Of a DNA stretch of 7,897 nt, positions 1 through 5,572 are shown piece after piece. The notes under the pieces are model-generated. The model did not search any database. It saw nothing but the letters and a program-made list of their open reading frames with translations, and was not told where the DNA came from. The stretch lies in assembly GCA_902795555.1 (NCBI GenBank), contig CADBLV010000041.1, positions 1 through 7,897 on the forward strand, in the 5' to 3' direction. Made by a program: the position numbers and the translations under genes. This stretch comes from an uncultured Eubacteriales bacterium. GTDB lineage: Bacteria > Bacillota_A > Clostridia > Christensenellales > Aristaeellaceae. Position 1 is the stretch's first letter. Every line of letters begins with the position of its first letter.

Positions 1-794
1 CCCTTGCACACCCATCCGATCGCCTGCATGTCCGCCGCGCAGCAGGTCATGGCTTCCCGACCGAAATAATAGAATCCCGGAGGAAACTCCTTTTTCCGAT
101 AGGCCTGCCCGACCATCCGCAGGCGTTTTCCGTCGTATCGCTCCGGATGCTCCGTGCTGTCCATATACAAAATACCGAACTGCTCGTCTTTCACCTCGAT
201 GATCGGAGCGGTCATATCATAGGGCAGATCCTCGTCCGTAACGCCGTCCTCCACGCTCCCGTCCAGATTTTCAAACAAAATGGAACAGCCGGGGTTCAGC
301 GCGCGGAGCTGCCTGCGCCAGGAGCTCTTATCGAATTGCTCCCCGCATCGGTTAACATAAATCATGTCCGCCGTCTTCATCGGATCTGTCAGCAGCTTCC
401 GCATGTTGGTCATGTAGCTGGCCAGAGTCGTGGCGTCGGCCGTGGTGACCACCTGCGCCCAGCCCCACAGCCGCGGCAGCCGCAGCTCATCAAGCCGCTC
501 CAGCCCCCACATGTTGTTATATTCCATAATGACGCAGCTGGGCTTGTATTCTGTCTCCAGCCGCGCCAGCTTCGCCGTGGTCAGCTCCTCCGGATCCTCC
601 AGGCTCACCAGCACGCCCTTGTTTTTTTTCAGGCGTTCCTGATCATATTCCACTTCGCCTTCTTCGCATTGAATGATCAGGCAGGTTCCGCCGTTTGTAA
701 ACCGCTCATTCTCCAGAACGGTCAGCCCCAGAGTCGTCTTTCCGCTCTCCAGGAAGCCTGTAATCATATAAATCGGAACAAATTCTCTTCTCAT
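1..794 (-). CDS. Divergent CobW-type GTPase fused to a YcgQ/TIGR03943-like C-terminal domain (partial, 3' end off window)
   Basis: The frame opens with ATG at 794 and stays open to the window edge, giving 264 complete codons with no stop. Residues 13-21 (GFLESGKTT) are a P-loop in the usual COG0523 position, after a short strand ending in ITGFL. The equivalents of other COG0523 motifs are altered. There is no CxCC metal motif, the EPTG position reads EYNN (91-94), and the base-recognition site reads VNRC (147-150). From about residue 200 the protein stops resembling the CobW C-terminal domain. It instead shows YDGKRLRMVGQAYRK, FYYFGREAMTCCAADMQ and GWVC, which match my recollection of the C-terminal domain of TIGR03943/DUF1980 proteins such as B. 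subtilis YcgQ, including the CC.AD signature. It lies 121 nt downstream of the His-rich COG0523 gene, probably in the same operon. A purine-rich stretch (AAGGCGAGG) ends 9 nt before the ATG. Metal handling is inferred from the domains; the substrate is unknown. Confidence 0.88.
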   Translation of the reverse strand, partial: MRREFVPIYMITGFLESGKTTLGLTVLENERFTNGGTCLIIQCEEGEVEYDQERLKKNKGVLVSLEDPEELTTAKLARLETEYKPSCVIMEYNNMWGLERLDELRLPRLWGWAQVVTTADATTLASYMTNMRKLLTDPMKTADMIYVNRCGEQFDKSSWRRQLRALNPGCSILFENLDGSVEDGVTDEDLPYDMTAPIIEVKDEQFGILYMDSTEHPERYDGKRLRMVGQAYRKKEFPPGFYYFGREAMTCCAADMQAIGWVCK

Positions 795-862
795 GGCACT
801 TTGCCTCGCCTTGTCTCCTCTGTGAACGTCATTTCATCTCTGCCATTTCGTGCCGGATGACT

Positions 863-900
863 ATTTTGCTGTCACTCCGCTTCGCGCTCGTGGGCAAAAT
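863..900. repeat. Stem-loop between the two COG0523 genes
   Basis: Perfect 7-bp arms ATTTTGC (863-869) and GCAAAAT (894-900) enclose 24 nt. Nested inside are a CAC/GTG pair (873-875, 890-892) and a small CGC-TTC-GCG hairpin at 878-886. It starts 16 nt after the stop codon of the His-rich GTPase. The T-rich arm is on the 5' side on both strands, so it does not have the layout of an intrinsic terminator. It could be an RNA processing or stabilising structure, or one copy of a dispersed repeat; I cannot tell which from one window. Confidence 0.5.
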
Positions 901-915
901 ATGTCTCACACGGTC

Positions 916-2082
916 TCACAAATGAAACAGTTCCGCAATCGCCTTCTCGTTCAGGTTCGCCCCGATCACGCAGAGGCGGCCGGTATAGTCCGCGCTGCCC
1001 TCCCGGATGTCAATCTCCCCGGGCACATAGTCAAACTGGAACCAGTCCCCCGCCGCGTTCTGCAAAATTCCCTTCGCCCGCAGAACCCGGCCGTATTCTT
1101 CCTCGTCCTCCAGCTTGCTGAGCATCCCGCGAATCTCGTCCTGCTCATACCGCTGCGCTGTTTCCATGCCGATGTTGCCGAATACTTCGTCAGCATCGTG
1201 TTCGCCCGGATGATGGTGATGGTGATGATGATCATGGCCGTGATCATGATGGTGGTCATGGTGGTGATCACCGTGGTCATGATCATGATGATGTTCATGA
1301 TCATGGTCATCATGGTCGTGGTCATCGTGATCATGATGATAGTCATGGTCATGGTCGTGTTCATCGTGTTCATGATGATGCTCATGGTCATGGTCGTCAT
1401 GGTCATCGTGATCATGATGATGCTCATGGTCATGCTCGTCCTCATCCTCGTCCTCGTCCTCCATGGGCGGGAAATAGATGGGTTTTCCCTTCTCAATCAC
1501 TTCCAGAAGGTAATCCGGCTCGATCTGATCCCACGGCGTCGTGATGATCCGTGCGCCCGGATGGGCCTCCGCAATCAGCTGGCGGCTCTTTTCCACCCGT
1601 TCCGCGGGCAGCAGCTGGGTCCGACTGAAAATGACCGTGCTGGCGCTCCGGACCTGATCCAGGAAAAACTCCCCGAAGTTCTTCATATACATCCGGCATT
1701 TTCCGGCGTCCACGACCGTGGCACTGCCGCTGATCACAATGTCCGGATGACGTTCTTTGGCCTTCTCGACCGCGGAAAGAATCTCGCTCAGCTTCCCCAC
1801 GCCCGTCGGCTCCACCAGGATCCGGTCCGGCTGATAGGTTTCAATCAGCTGATCAATCGCTCCCTGAAAATCTCCCGCCAGCGTGCAGCAGATGCATCCG
1901 GCGTTCAGTTCCGTCACGGTGATCCCGACGTCCTTCATAAATCCGCCGTCAATCCCGATTTCGCCGTATTCATTTTCCAGCAGCACAACCTTTTCATTCC
2001 GCAGGCTCCCGGTCAGCAGCTTTTTGATCAGGGTCGTTTTTCCGGCCCCCAAAAATCCGGAGATCACATTGATTTTAACCAT
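916..2082 (-). CDS. COG0523 (CobW/YjiA-type) GTPase with a histidine-rich metal-binding insert
   Basis: This 388-residue protein belongs to the COG0523 family of P-loop GTPases, which act as metallochaperones or metal-insertion factors, often for zinc, cobalt or nickel. Visible motifs are Walker A GFLGAGKTT (9-17), ENEYGEIGID (36-45), the CxCC metal motif CICC (63-66) and EPTG (91-94). The C-terminal CobW_C domain spans about 310-388. The usual NKxD base-recognition site reads SRTQ (153-156). An insert at about 208-296 begins with alternating Glu and Asp, then holds 44 His in residues 217-295, mostly alternating with Asp or Glu and ending in a run of seven His. Such inserts are known in the family and suggest metal storage or buffering. 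The ATG at 2082 follows AAGGAAG at 2089-2095 with a 6-nt spacer. The cytoplasmic location is inferred from the absence of a signal peptide. The metal cannot be read from the sequence. Confidence 0.95.
   Translation of the reverse strand: MVKINVISGFLGAGKTTLIKKLLTGSLRNEKVVLLENEYGEIGIDGGFMKDVGITVTELNAGCICCTLAGDFQGAIDQLIETYQPDRILVEPTGVGKLSEILSAVEKAKERHPDIVISGSATVVDAGKCRMYMKNFGEFFLDQVRSASTVIFSRTQLLPAERVEKSRQLIAEAHPGARIITTPWDQIEPDYLLEVIEKGKPIYFPPMEDEDEDEDEHDHEHHHDHDDHDDHDHEHHHEHDEHDHDHDYHHDHDDHDHDDHDHEHHHDHDHGDHHHDHHHDHGHDHHHHHHHPGEHDADEVFGNIGMETAQRYEQDEIRGMLSKLEDEEEYGRVLRAKGILQNAAGDWFQFDYVPGEIDIREGSADYTGRLCVIGANLNEKAIAELFHL
1195..1461 (-). repeat. Low-complexity acidic/His-coding tract with repeated HDHEHHH units
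   Basis: This is the DNA behind the His-rich insert, built almost only of CAT, CAC, GAT, GAC and GAG/GAA codons. The heptad HDHEHHH occurs at residues 217-223, 231-237 and 260-266 (nt 1414-1434, 1372-1392, 1285-1305), with a degenerate HDYHHDH at 246-252, giving a period of 14-15 residues. The copies at 1414 and 1372 are identical at the DNA level. This suggests growth by internal duplication and makes length variation among strains likely. Confidence 0.85.
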
Positions 2083-2200
2083 GTTTTTCTTCCTTCTCTC
2101 TTCCGTTCAATTCGTCCCCGTTCAATAACCCGAACAGTAAACCGAGGATCGCTGCCCCTACCGGAAGGGCAACGATCCTATATAACCCCAGATCTTTCAT
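2075..2200 (-). CDS. Candidate 41-aa single-span membrane peptide, overlapping the His-rich GTPase start
   Basis: An ATG at 2200 opens a 41-codon frame ending with TAA at 2075-2077. The stop overlaps the ATG of the downstream GTPase gene by 8 nt (ATGGTTAA), an arrangement typical of translational coupling. The product starts MKDLGLYR, then has an uninterrupted hydrophobic stretch at about residues 9-26 rich in Leu, Ile, Val, Ala and Gly. It ends in a charged tail (REKEEKHG). This reads like a real small membrane protein rather than random translation. Against it, the ribosome binding site is weak (GGAAAG at 2211-2216, 10 nt before the ATG). The best nearby promoter would also start transcription inside the frame, so expression would need read-through from pepT or another promoter. 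I recognise no family. If real, it could anchor or partner the metal GTPases, but this is speculation. Confidence 0.42.
   Translation of the reverse strand: MKDLGLYRIVALPVGAAILGLLFGLLNGDELNGREKEEKHG
2146..2178. promoter_or_regulatory. 12-bp inverted repeat abutting the -10 box: operator or leader hairpin
   Basis: On the minus strand GGATCGTTGCCC (2178-2167) is matched by GGGCAGCGATCC (2157-2146), a 12-bp pairing with a single G·T wobble and a 9-nt loop. One arm touches the -10 box at 2179, so the repeat spans the predicted transcription start. This is where a repressor would bind, or where an RNA hairpin would cap the transcript. No T-run follows on either strand, so it is unlikely to terminate pepT. 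It does not obviously match the AT-rich Zur or Fur boxes I know. Confidence 0.5.
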
Positions 2201-2208
2201 TCTGTCAA
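2179..2208 (-). promoter_or_regulatory. Probable sigma-A promoter for the COG0523 genes
   Basis: On the minus strand a perfect TTGACA -35 box (2203-2208) is followed after 18 nt by TATATA (2179-2184) as a -10 box. Transcription would begin near 2172, leaving a leader of about 90 nt before the GTPase ATG at 2082. It lies downstream of pepT and overlaps the candidate small membrane-peptide frame, so the two predictions compete unless a second promoter exists. Confidence 0.6.
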
Positions 2209-2273
2209 TGCTTTCCGATCATTTTTCACCCAATCGTCAGATTCCGTTTGCAGACCGATGAGCAGGAAGCGGA

Positions 2274-3467
2274 TCAGACAAGGTGCGTAAGCACTTCCAC
2301 CATCTTCTCCATGGCTTCGACCGTAATCAGTTCTTTCCGGCCGTGATAATTGTATCCGCCTGTGGACAGATTGGGACACGGCAGGCCCTGATACGAAAGG
2401 GTCGCCCCATCCGTACCGCCCCGGATCGGCTTCACGATCGGCTCCACGCCGCAGGCCCTGAATGCGGCCCTGGCCCGGTCCAGAATCTCCGGATGCTTTT
2501 CCACAATTTCCTTCATATTCCGATAGGAATCCTTCAGGCTCACAGCAACCGTTCCGCTGCCGTATTTTTGATTGAGGTACGCGCAGGCCGACTCCATCAT
2601 CTGTTTCCGCTCCGCCAGTTTCGCCGCGTCATGATCCCGCAGGATGTATCGCAATTCAGCCGTTTCCGCATCACCGGTCATGGAGGTCAGGTGATAAAAC
2701 CCCTCATAGCCTTCGGTATGCTCCGGCCGTTCCCAGGGCGGAAGCAGCGCGTCAAATTCCATCGCGATCCGCGCCGCGTTCTTCATCTGGTTTTTGGCGT
2801 TTCCCGGATGAATGCTGACGCCCTGAATCGTGACCCGGGCGGAAGCCGCGTTGAAACATTCATATTCCAGTTCCCCCAGGGCTCCGCCGTCCACCGTATA
2901 GGCGAAATCGGCGCCGAACCCCGGCACATCAAACAGATCGGCGCCTCTCCCGATCTCTTCATCCGGCGTAAAGGCCACGCAGATTTTCCCGTGCGCCGGC
3001 GCGTCCGGCGCCGTCAGGCACTCACAGGCCGCCATGATCTCCGCGACGCCCGCCTTGTCGTCCGCCCCCAGCACCGAGTCTCCGGAGGTCACAATCAGTT
3101 CCTGCCCCTTCAGAGAAGGCAGAAAGTCAAACCCATCGATAACCGTTCCGTTTGCAAGCGTCACGGGCCCGCCGTCATAATTTGGAATCACCTGTGGCCT
3201 GGTCGGTCCTTTGACCGCGCCCGACGTGTCCATATGCGCGATCAGCCCGATGACCGGTCCTTCCGCGCTGCCTTTGGCCGGAATGGATCCATAGACATAG
3301 CCATGTTCATCCATGCGGGCATCGCTCAGACCCATCTCCTGCATTTCCTTCACCAGCATCGCTGCCAGCACCTTCTGCCCCGGCGTGGAAGGGCATTCCG
3401 GCTCCTCTTCATTCGATGTGGTTTCCACCTGAACGTATCGCAAAAAACGTTCTTTCACACTGCTCAT
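2274..3467 (-). CDS. pepT: Peptidase T (tripeptide aminopeptidase)
   Basis: PepT is a cytoplasmic di-zinc M20-family aminopeptidase that releases the N-terminal residue of tripeptides. This copy of 397 residues is close to the usual 400-410. Counting from the chosen start, the metal and catalytic residues are visible: H78 and D80 (AHMDTS), D136 (GADDKAG), E170 and E171 (TPDEEIGRG), D193 (TVDGG) and H375 (GGYNYHGRKE). H78 and D80 fall at the same numbers as in the E. coli enzyme as I recall it. The dimerisation-domain segment SIHPGNAKN is at 218-226. An ATG seven codons upstream (3488) lies just before the strong AAGGAGG at 3479-3485. The ATG at 3467, placed 11 nt after that site, is therefore preferred and gives the typical start MSSVKERFLRYV. 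The gene has its own upstream promoter candidate and probably forms a separate unit. No terminator was found after it. Confidence 0.97.
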   Translation of the reverse strand: MSSVKERFLRYVQVETTSNEEEPECPSTPGQKVLAAMLVKEMQEMGLSDARMDEHGYVYGSIPAKGSAEGPVIGLIAHMDTSGAVKGPTRPQVIPNYDGGPVTLANGTVIDGFDFLPSLKGQELIVTSGDSVLGADDKAGVAEIMAACECLTAPDAPAHGKICVAFTPDEEIGRGADLFDVPGFGADFAYTVDGGALGELEYECFNAASARVTIQGVSIHPGNAKNQMKNAARIAMEFDALLPPWERPEHTEGYEGFYHLTSMTGDAETAELRYILRDHDAAKLAERKQMMESACAYLNQKYGSGTVAVSLKDSYRNMKEIVEKHPEILDRARAAFRACGVEPIVKPIRGGTDGATLSYQGLPCPNLSTGGYNYHGRKELITVEAMEKMVEVLTHLV

Positions 3468-3478
3468 GATCCTGCTGA

Positions 3479-3485
3479 CCTCCTT
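3479..3485 (-). promoter_or_regulatory. Ribosome binding site of pepT, deciding the start codon
   Basis: AAGGAGG lies 11 nt upstream of the ATG at 3467, and a second AGG lies 3 nt upstream of it. The in-frame ATG at 3488 precedes this site and has only AGAAC immediately before it, so the downstream ATG is the better start. Confidence 0.75.
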
Positions 3486-3579
3486 CATGTTCTCCGGAAA
3501 CGGACGCCGCGTTCATCGGGATTCATCCTCCCGTGAGCGGTTTCCCCCGGCCCTTTCCGGCCTGCCCGTTTGCTATATG

Positions 3580-3608
3580 ATTTTAACAGAGAAGTCTCCG
3601 CCGGGCAA
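3580..3608 (-). promoter_or_regulatory. Probable extended -10 promoter for pepT
   Basis: On the minus strand TTGCCC (3603-3608) stands 17 nt upstream of TAAAAT (3580-3585). The -10 box is preceded by TG one base away, an extended -10 feature. Transcription would start near 3573, leaving a GC-rich leader of about 105 nt. Just upstream (3613-3641) are two near-identical decamers, CTCAGAAAAC and CTCTGAAAAC, 19 nt apart. Confidence 0.5.
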
Positions 3609-3697
3609 GCCGGTTTTCAGAGCCATCCATAGTTTTCTGAGTCGTCAGCGGCTTTCACATGCGTTCAAAAACCATGCCATCCGGAACAGAGCACAGG

Positions 3698-3729
3698 AAA
3701 AAGGTGAAATCCCGAATCAGGATTTCACC
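3698..3729 (-). terminator. Rho-independent terminator of the MutS-like gene
   Basis: A perfect 10-bp stem, GGTGAAATCC (3729-3720) with GGATTTCACC (3712-3703), has a 7-nt loop and is followed by five T residues (3702-3698). The gene's TGA stop (3719-3717) lies in the loop, so the last codons form part of the stem. This ends the upstream unit and separates it from pepT. Confidence 0.9.
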
Positions 3730-5426
3730 AGATCTTCATAGGTGACGCCGTATTTTTCGGCAATGCCGCGGGCAAAGGATTTCCCTTCCGGCGGCGCGAT
3801 TTTGACGCGGAAAGTGGAGCGGCCGTTCACGGTTTCCGCCACAAGGGAAACCGCTTTCCCCTCTTCCGATTCTCCGTTGATGGCACTGTCCAGATCCTGG
3901 GCCAGTTTATGCATATGCGTGTTATAAATCGTGCGGGTTCCTTTTTTCAGAATGGCCCGAACGGCATCCACGGCAATGAAGTACCCTTCCTCGAAGGAAG
4001 TGGTGGAGAAGGTTTCGTTCAGCAGGAGAAGGCTGTGGGCCGTGGCCGCGTCGTACAGCTCCCGGAAGCGCTGACATTCCTCCCCCAACCTTCCCAGATC
4101 CAGGGTGCGGTCCTCATCGGCCGGGAAATGCGTCAGCACCAGGTCCACCGGATCAAAGGAGAAGCCTTTAGCCGGAACAAACACGCCGCTTTGGGCCAGC
4201 AGAAACAGCTGACCGATCGCCTGGGTGACGGTGGTTTTTCCGCCGCGATTCGCTCCCGTGAGCAGGTAGACCCGCTTTTCCGTGTCGAAGGACAGATCGT
4301 TGGGAACGGCCTGAGCCGGCGGGACAGAGCCGATCAGCTTCAGGTTATAAAAACCTGTCGCTTCCATGCCCGGAGCGGACGCACCGGACATGCGGACAGC
4401 AGGTTTGCTGAACACCCAGCCCTCCGCGCGAAGTTTTTCCAGATAATCCGCCCAGCGGACATAGAAGAGCAGTTCCGGAATCAGATCGGCGATATCCCGG
4501 ACGCTGATGTTCAGGTATTTCCCCAGGGTTTCCTTCAATCGGCGAACCAGGCGGGAAACCAGCTGGGAGGCCGCGGTATCCATCTGCCGCGGAACTTCGG
4601 AAGTCGCGTCGTCGCGGGGAATGGACGCAATCGTCATGCCTGCCAGGGGATATCGCATGATGGCTGCGGTTTTCCCCATGTGCTCCATCAGTCCGCCCAG
4701 CGAGGAGAGCGGGGCGGCCGGTTGATAGGACAGGCTGCCGTTCCATTCCGCTTCCGGCTCCACATCGTCCCGCAGGGAGATCGCAGAGGCAAAATGTCTG
4801 AGAATGCCGGAACGTGTGAACGGTTTGGCGTTGACCGACACCAGGCCCATGCTGACCGCTTCAAAGCGGTCGTTGACATTCACGCCGATCGTGAGGCTTC
4901 GAACCCCCGACGCTGATACCCGCAGCTCCTCCACATCCTTGCGGAGGGCGGCAAACGCATTGCTTTCATAGATGGTGTCGATGGTGGTTTTCAGACGGGT
5001 GAGGCCTTCGGAAACCAGCTTCCGATCGGCAAGCGTGGCGCGGATCTCCTCCACGGTAAGAATATAATCATGATATTCTTCGAGCCGATGCAGCAGATCC
5101 CAGATGCTGGCCTCGTCGCCGGAATGGCGGTTGACCACCCCGTAATCATAAAAGGATTTCACCTTTTCCAGCAGTTCCGTCAGCCGCACACGGATATCCG
5201 GATGGTCGAGAAGATCCTCGAACACGTCCGCCCGGAAAGCGCTGACCGTCGGATCGTCCGTGAGACTGGTCATCACCCGCTGGATCAGCGGGATTTCCTG
5301 CGGCTGTTTCGCCACCTTGTCGACCAGGGCGTCCAGACCCAGGTTGTGCCAGGTTTCCTCGGAGATTTGCGTGTAGGTCACTCTGTCCTGATTGGGAAAG
5401 AGAATGCTGAGCTGATTCTTTTTCAT
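3717..5426 (-). CDS. Short MutS-family ATPase (MutS-related protein)
   Basis: The protein is 569 residues, far shorter than MutS (about 850) or MutS2 (about 780). The C-terminal ATPase domain is clear: Walker A GANRGGKTT (391-399), an ABC-like signature region DLGRLGEE (443-450), Walker B LLLLNE ending at N470-E471, and THMHKL with His at 504 and 506. The N-terminal part is mostly predicted helical and resembles the MutS core/lever region. I see no N-terminal mismatch-recognition domain and no Smr nuclease domain at the end. The usual Asp before the catalytic Glu in Walker B is Asn. Clostridial genomes often carry such short MutS-related proteins of unknown role; a function in classical mismatch repair is doubtful. 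ATG at 5426 follows GGAG (5433-5436) with a 6-nt spacer. A longer in-frame reading from GTG 5498 crosses the duplicated repeat, lacks a binding site and was rejected. ATG 5432 is possible but touches the GGAG. Confidence 0.87.
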   Translation of the reverse strand: MKKNQLSILFPNQDRVTYTQISEETWHNLGLDALVDKVAKQPQEIPLIQRVMTSLTDDPTVSAFRADVFEDLLDHPDIRVRLTELLEKVKSFYDYGVVNRHSGDEASIWDLLHRLEEYHDYILTVEEIRATLADRKLVSEGLTRLKTTIDTIYESNAFAALRKDVEELRVSASGVRSLTIGVNVNDRFEAVSMGLVSVNAKPFTRSGILRHFASAISLRDDVEPEAEWNGSLSYQPAAPLSSLGGLMEHMGKTAAIMRYPLAGMTIASIPRDDATSEVPRQMDTAASQLVSRLVRRLKETLGKYLNISVRDIADLIPELLFYVRWADYLEKLRAEGWVFSKPAVRMSGASAPGMEATGFYNLKLIGSVPPAQAVPNDLSFDTEKRVYLLTGANRGGKTTVTQAIGQLFLLAQSGVFVPAKGFSFDPVDLVLTHFPADEDRTLDLGRLGEECQRFRELYDAATAHSLLLLNETFSTTSFEEGYFIAVDAVRAILKKGTRTIYNTHMHKLAQDLDSAINGESEEGKAVSLVAETVNGRSTFRVKIAPPEGKSFARGIAEKYGVTYEDLVKS

Positions 5427-5433
5427 CTTCATC

Positions 5434-5572
5434 TCCAGGCCGGCGCCCGCCGGCACAACGGGTCCATGAAAGCTCACTTCGAAGTTGAACGATCTCACTT
5501 ACATCCAGGCCGGCGCCGCGCCGGCACAACTGCCCCTGAAAGCCCGCCTCGGAACGGTGCTTTCACCTTACA
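5434..5572. repeat. Tandem duplication of a ~70-bp unit with a GC-rich palindrome in each copy
   Basis: Copy 1 (5434-5503) and copy 2 (5504-5572) share TCCAGGCCGGCGC, then CGCCGGCACAAC, then TGAAAGC, and end in CTTACA. The first 26-27 nt are identical apart from one inserted base; the remainder has drifted. Each copy holds a palindrome: GCCGGCG-CC-CGCCGGC at 5439-5454 and GCCGGCGC-C-GCGCCGGC at 5509-5525. Copy 2 includes the stop codon of the ATPase gene, and copy 1 keeps the matching TAA (5499-5501), as expected if the 3' end of that gene plus its spacer was duplicated. Copy 1's palindrome ends 3 nt before the GGAG of the MutS-like gene. Confidence 0.8.
5537..5565 (-). other. Stem-loop just after the ATPase stop codon
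   Basis: TGAAAGC (5565-5559 on the minus strand) pairs with GCTTTCA (5543-5537), and an internal CCG/CGG pairing lengthens the stem. It begins 2 nt after the stop codon. GGGGCAG follows rather than a T-run, so it may stabilise the mRNA end or terminate only weakly. Confidence 0.4.

Noticed and set aside
147..860. A 237-codon plus-strand open frame near the left edge.
   Set aside because: It is antisense to the CobW/YcgQ-like gene, which has clear motifs. The plus-strand translation shows none.
966..1496. A 176-codon minus-strand frame rich in Met, Ile and Thr within the GTPase gene.
   Set aside because: It is a shifted reading of the same His/Asp repeat tract, with no ribosome binding site or domain.
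2146..2178. A terminator for pepT at the 12-bp inverted repeat.
   Set aside because: No T-run follows on the minus strand (TCGGTTTACTG), and it sits against a good -10 box, so operator or leader hairpin is more likely.
850..2346. A 498-codon plus-strand open frame with a long Met/Val/Ile-rich stretch that looks like a membrane protein.
   Set aside because: It is antisense to the His-rich GTPase. CAT/CAC/GAT/GAC codons read backwards give ATG/GTG/ATC/GTC, which creates a false hydrophobic run and removes stops.
2197..2379. A 60-codon minus-strand frame across the pepT end.
   Set aside because: It overlaps the pepT C-terminus in another frame, has no good ribosome binding site and no hydrophobic or domain signal.
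3489..3535. A short leader peptide frame (ATG after GGGAGG near 3526) ending at the upstream pepT ATG.
   Set aside because: The ATG touches the purine run with no spacer, and the 13-codon product has no runs of a controlling amino acid, so I cannot support an attenuation leader.
2283..3536. A 417-codon plus-strand open frame.
   Set aside because: It lies antisense to pepT, whose catalytic motifs are complete; the plus-strand product is Arg/His-rich and shows no recognisable motif.
5427..5498. An N-terminal extension of the MutS-like protein from GTG 5498.
   Set aside because: It would translate the duplicated palindromic spacer, and there is no ribosome binding site before the GTG. ATG 5426 has GGAG at a good distance.
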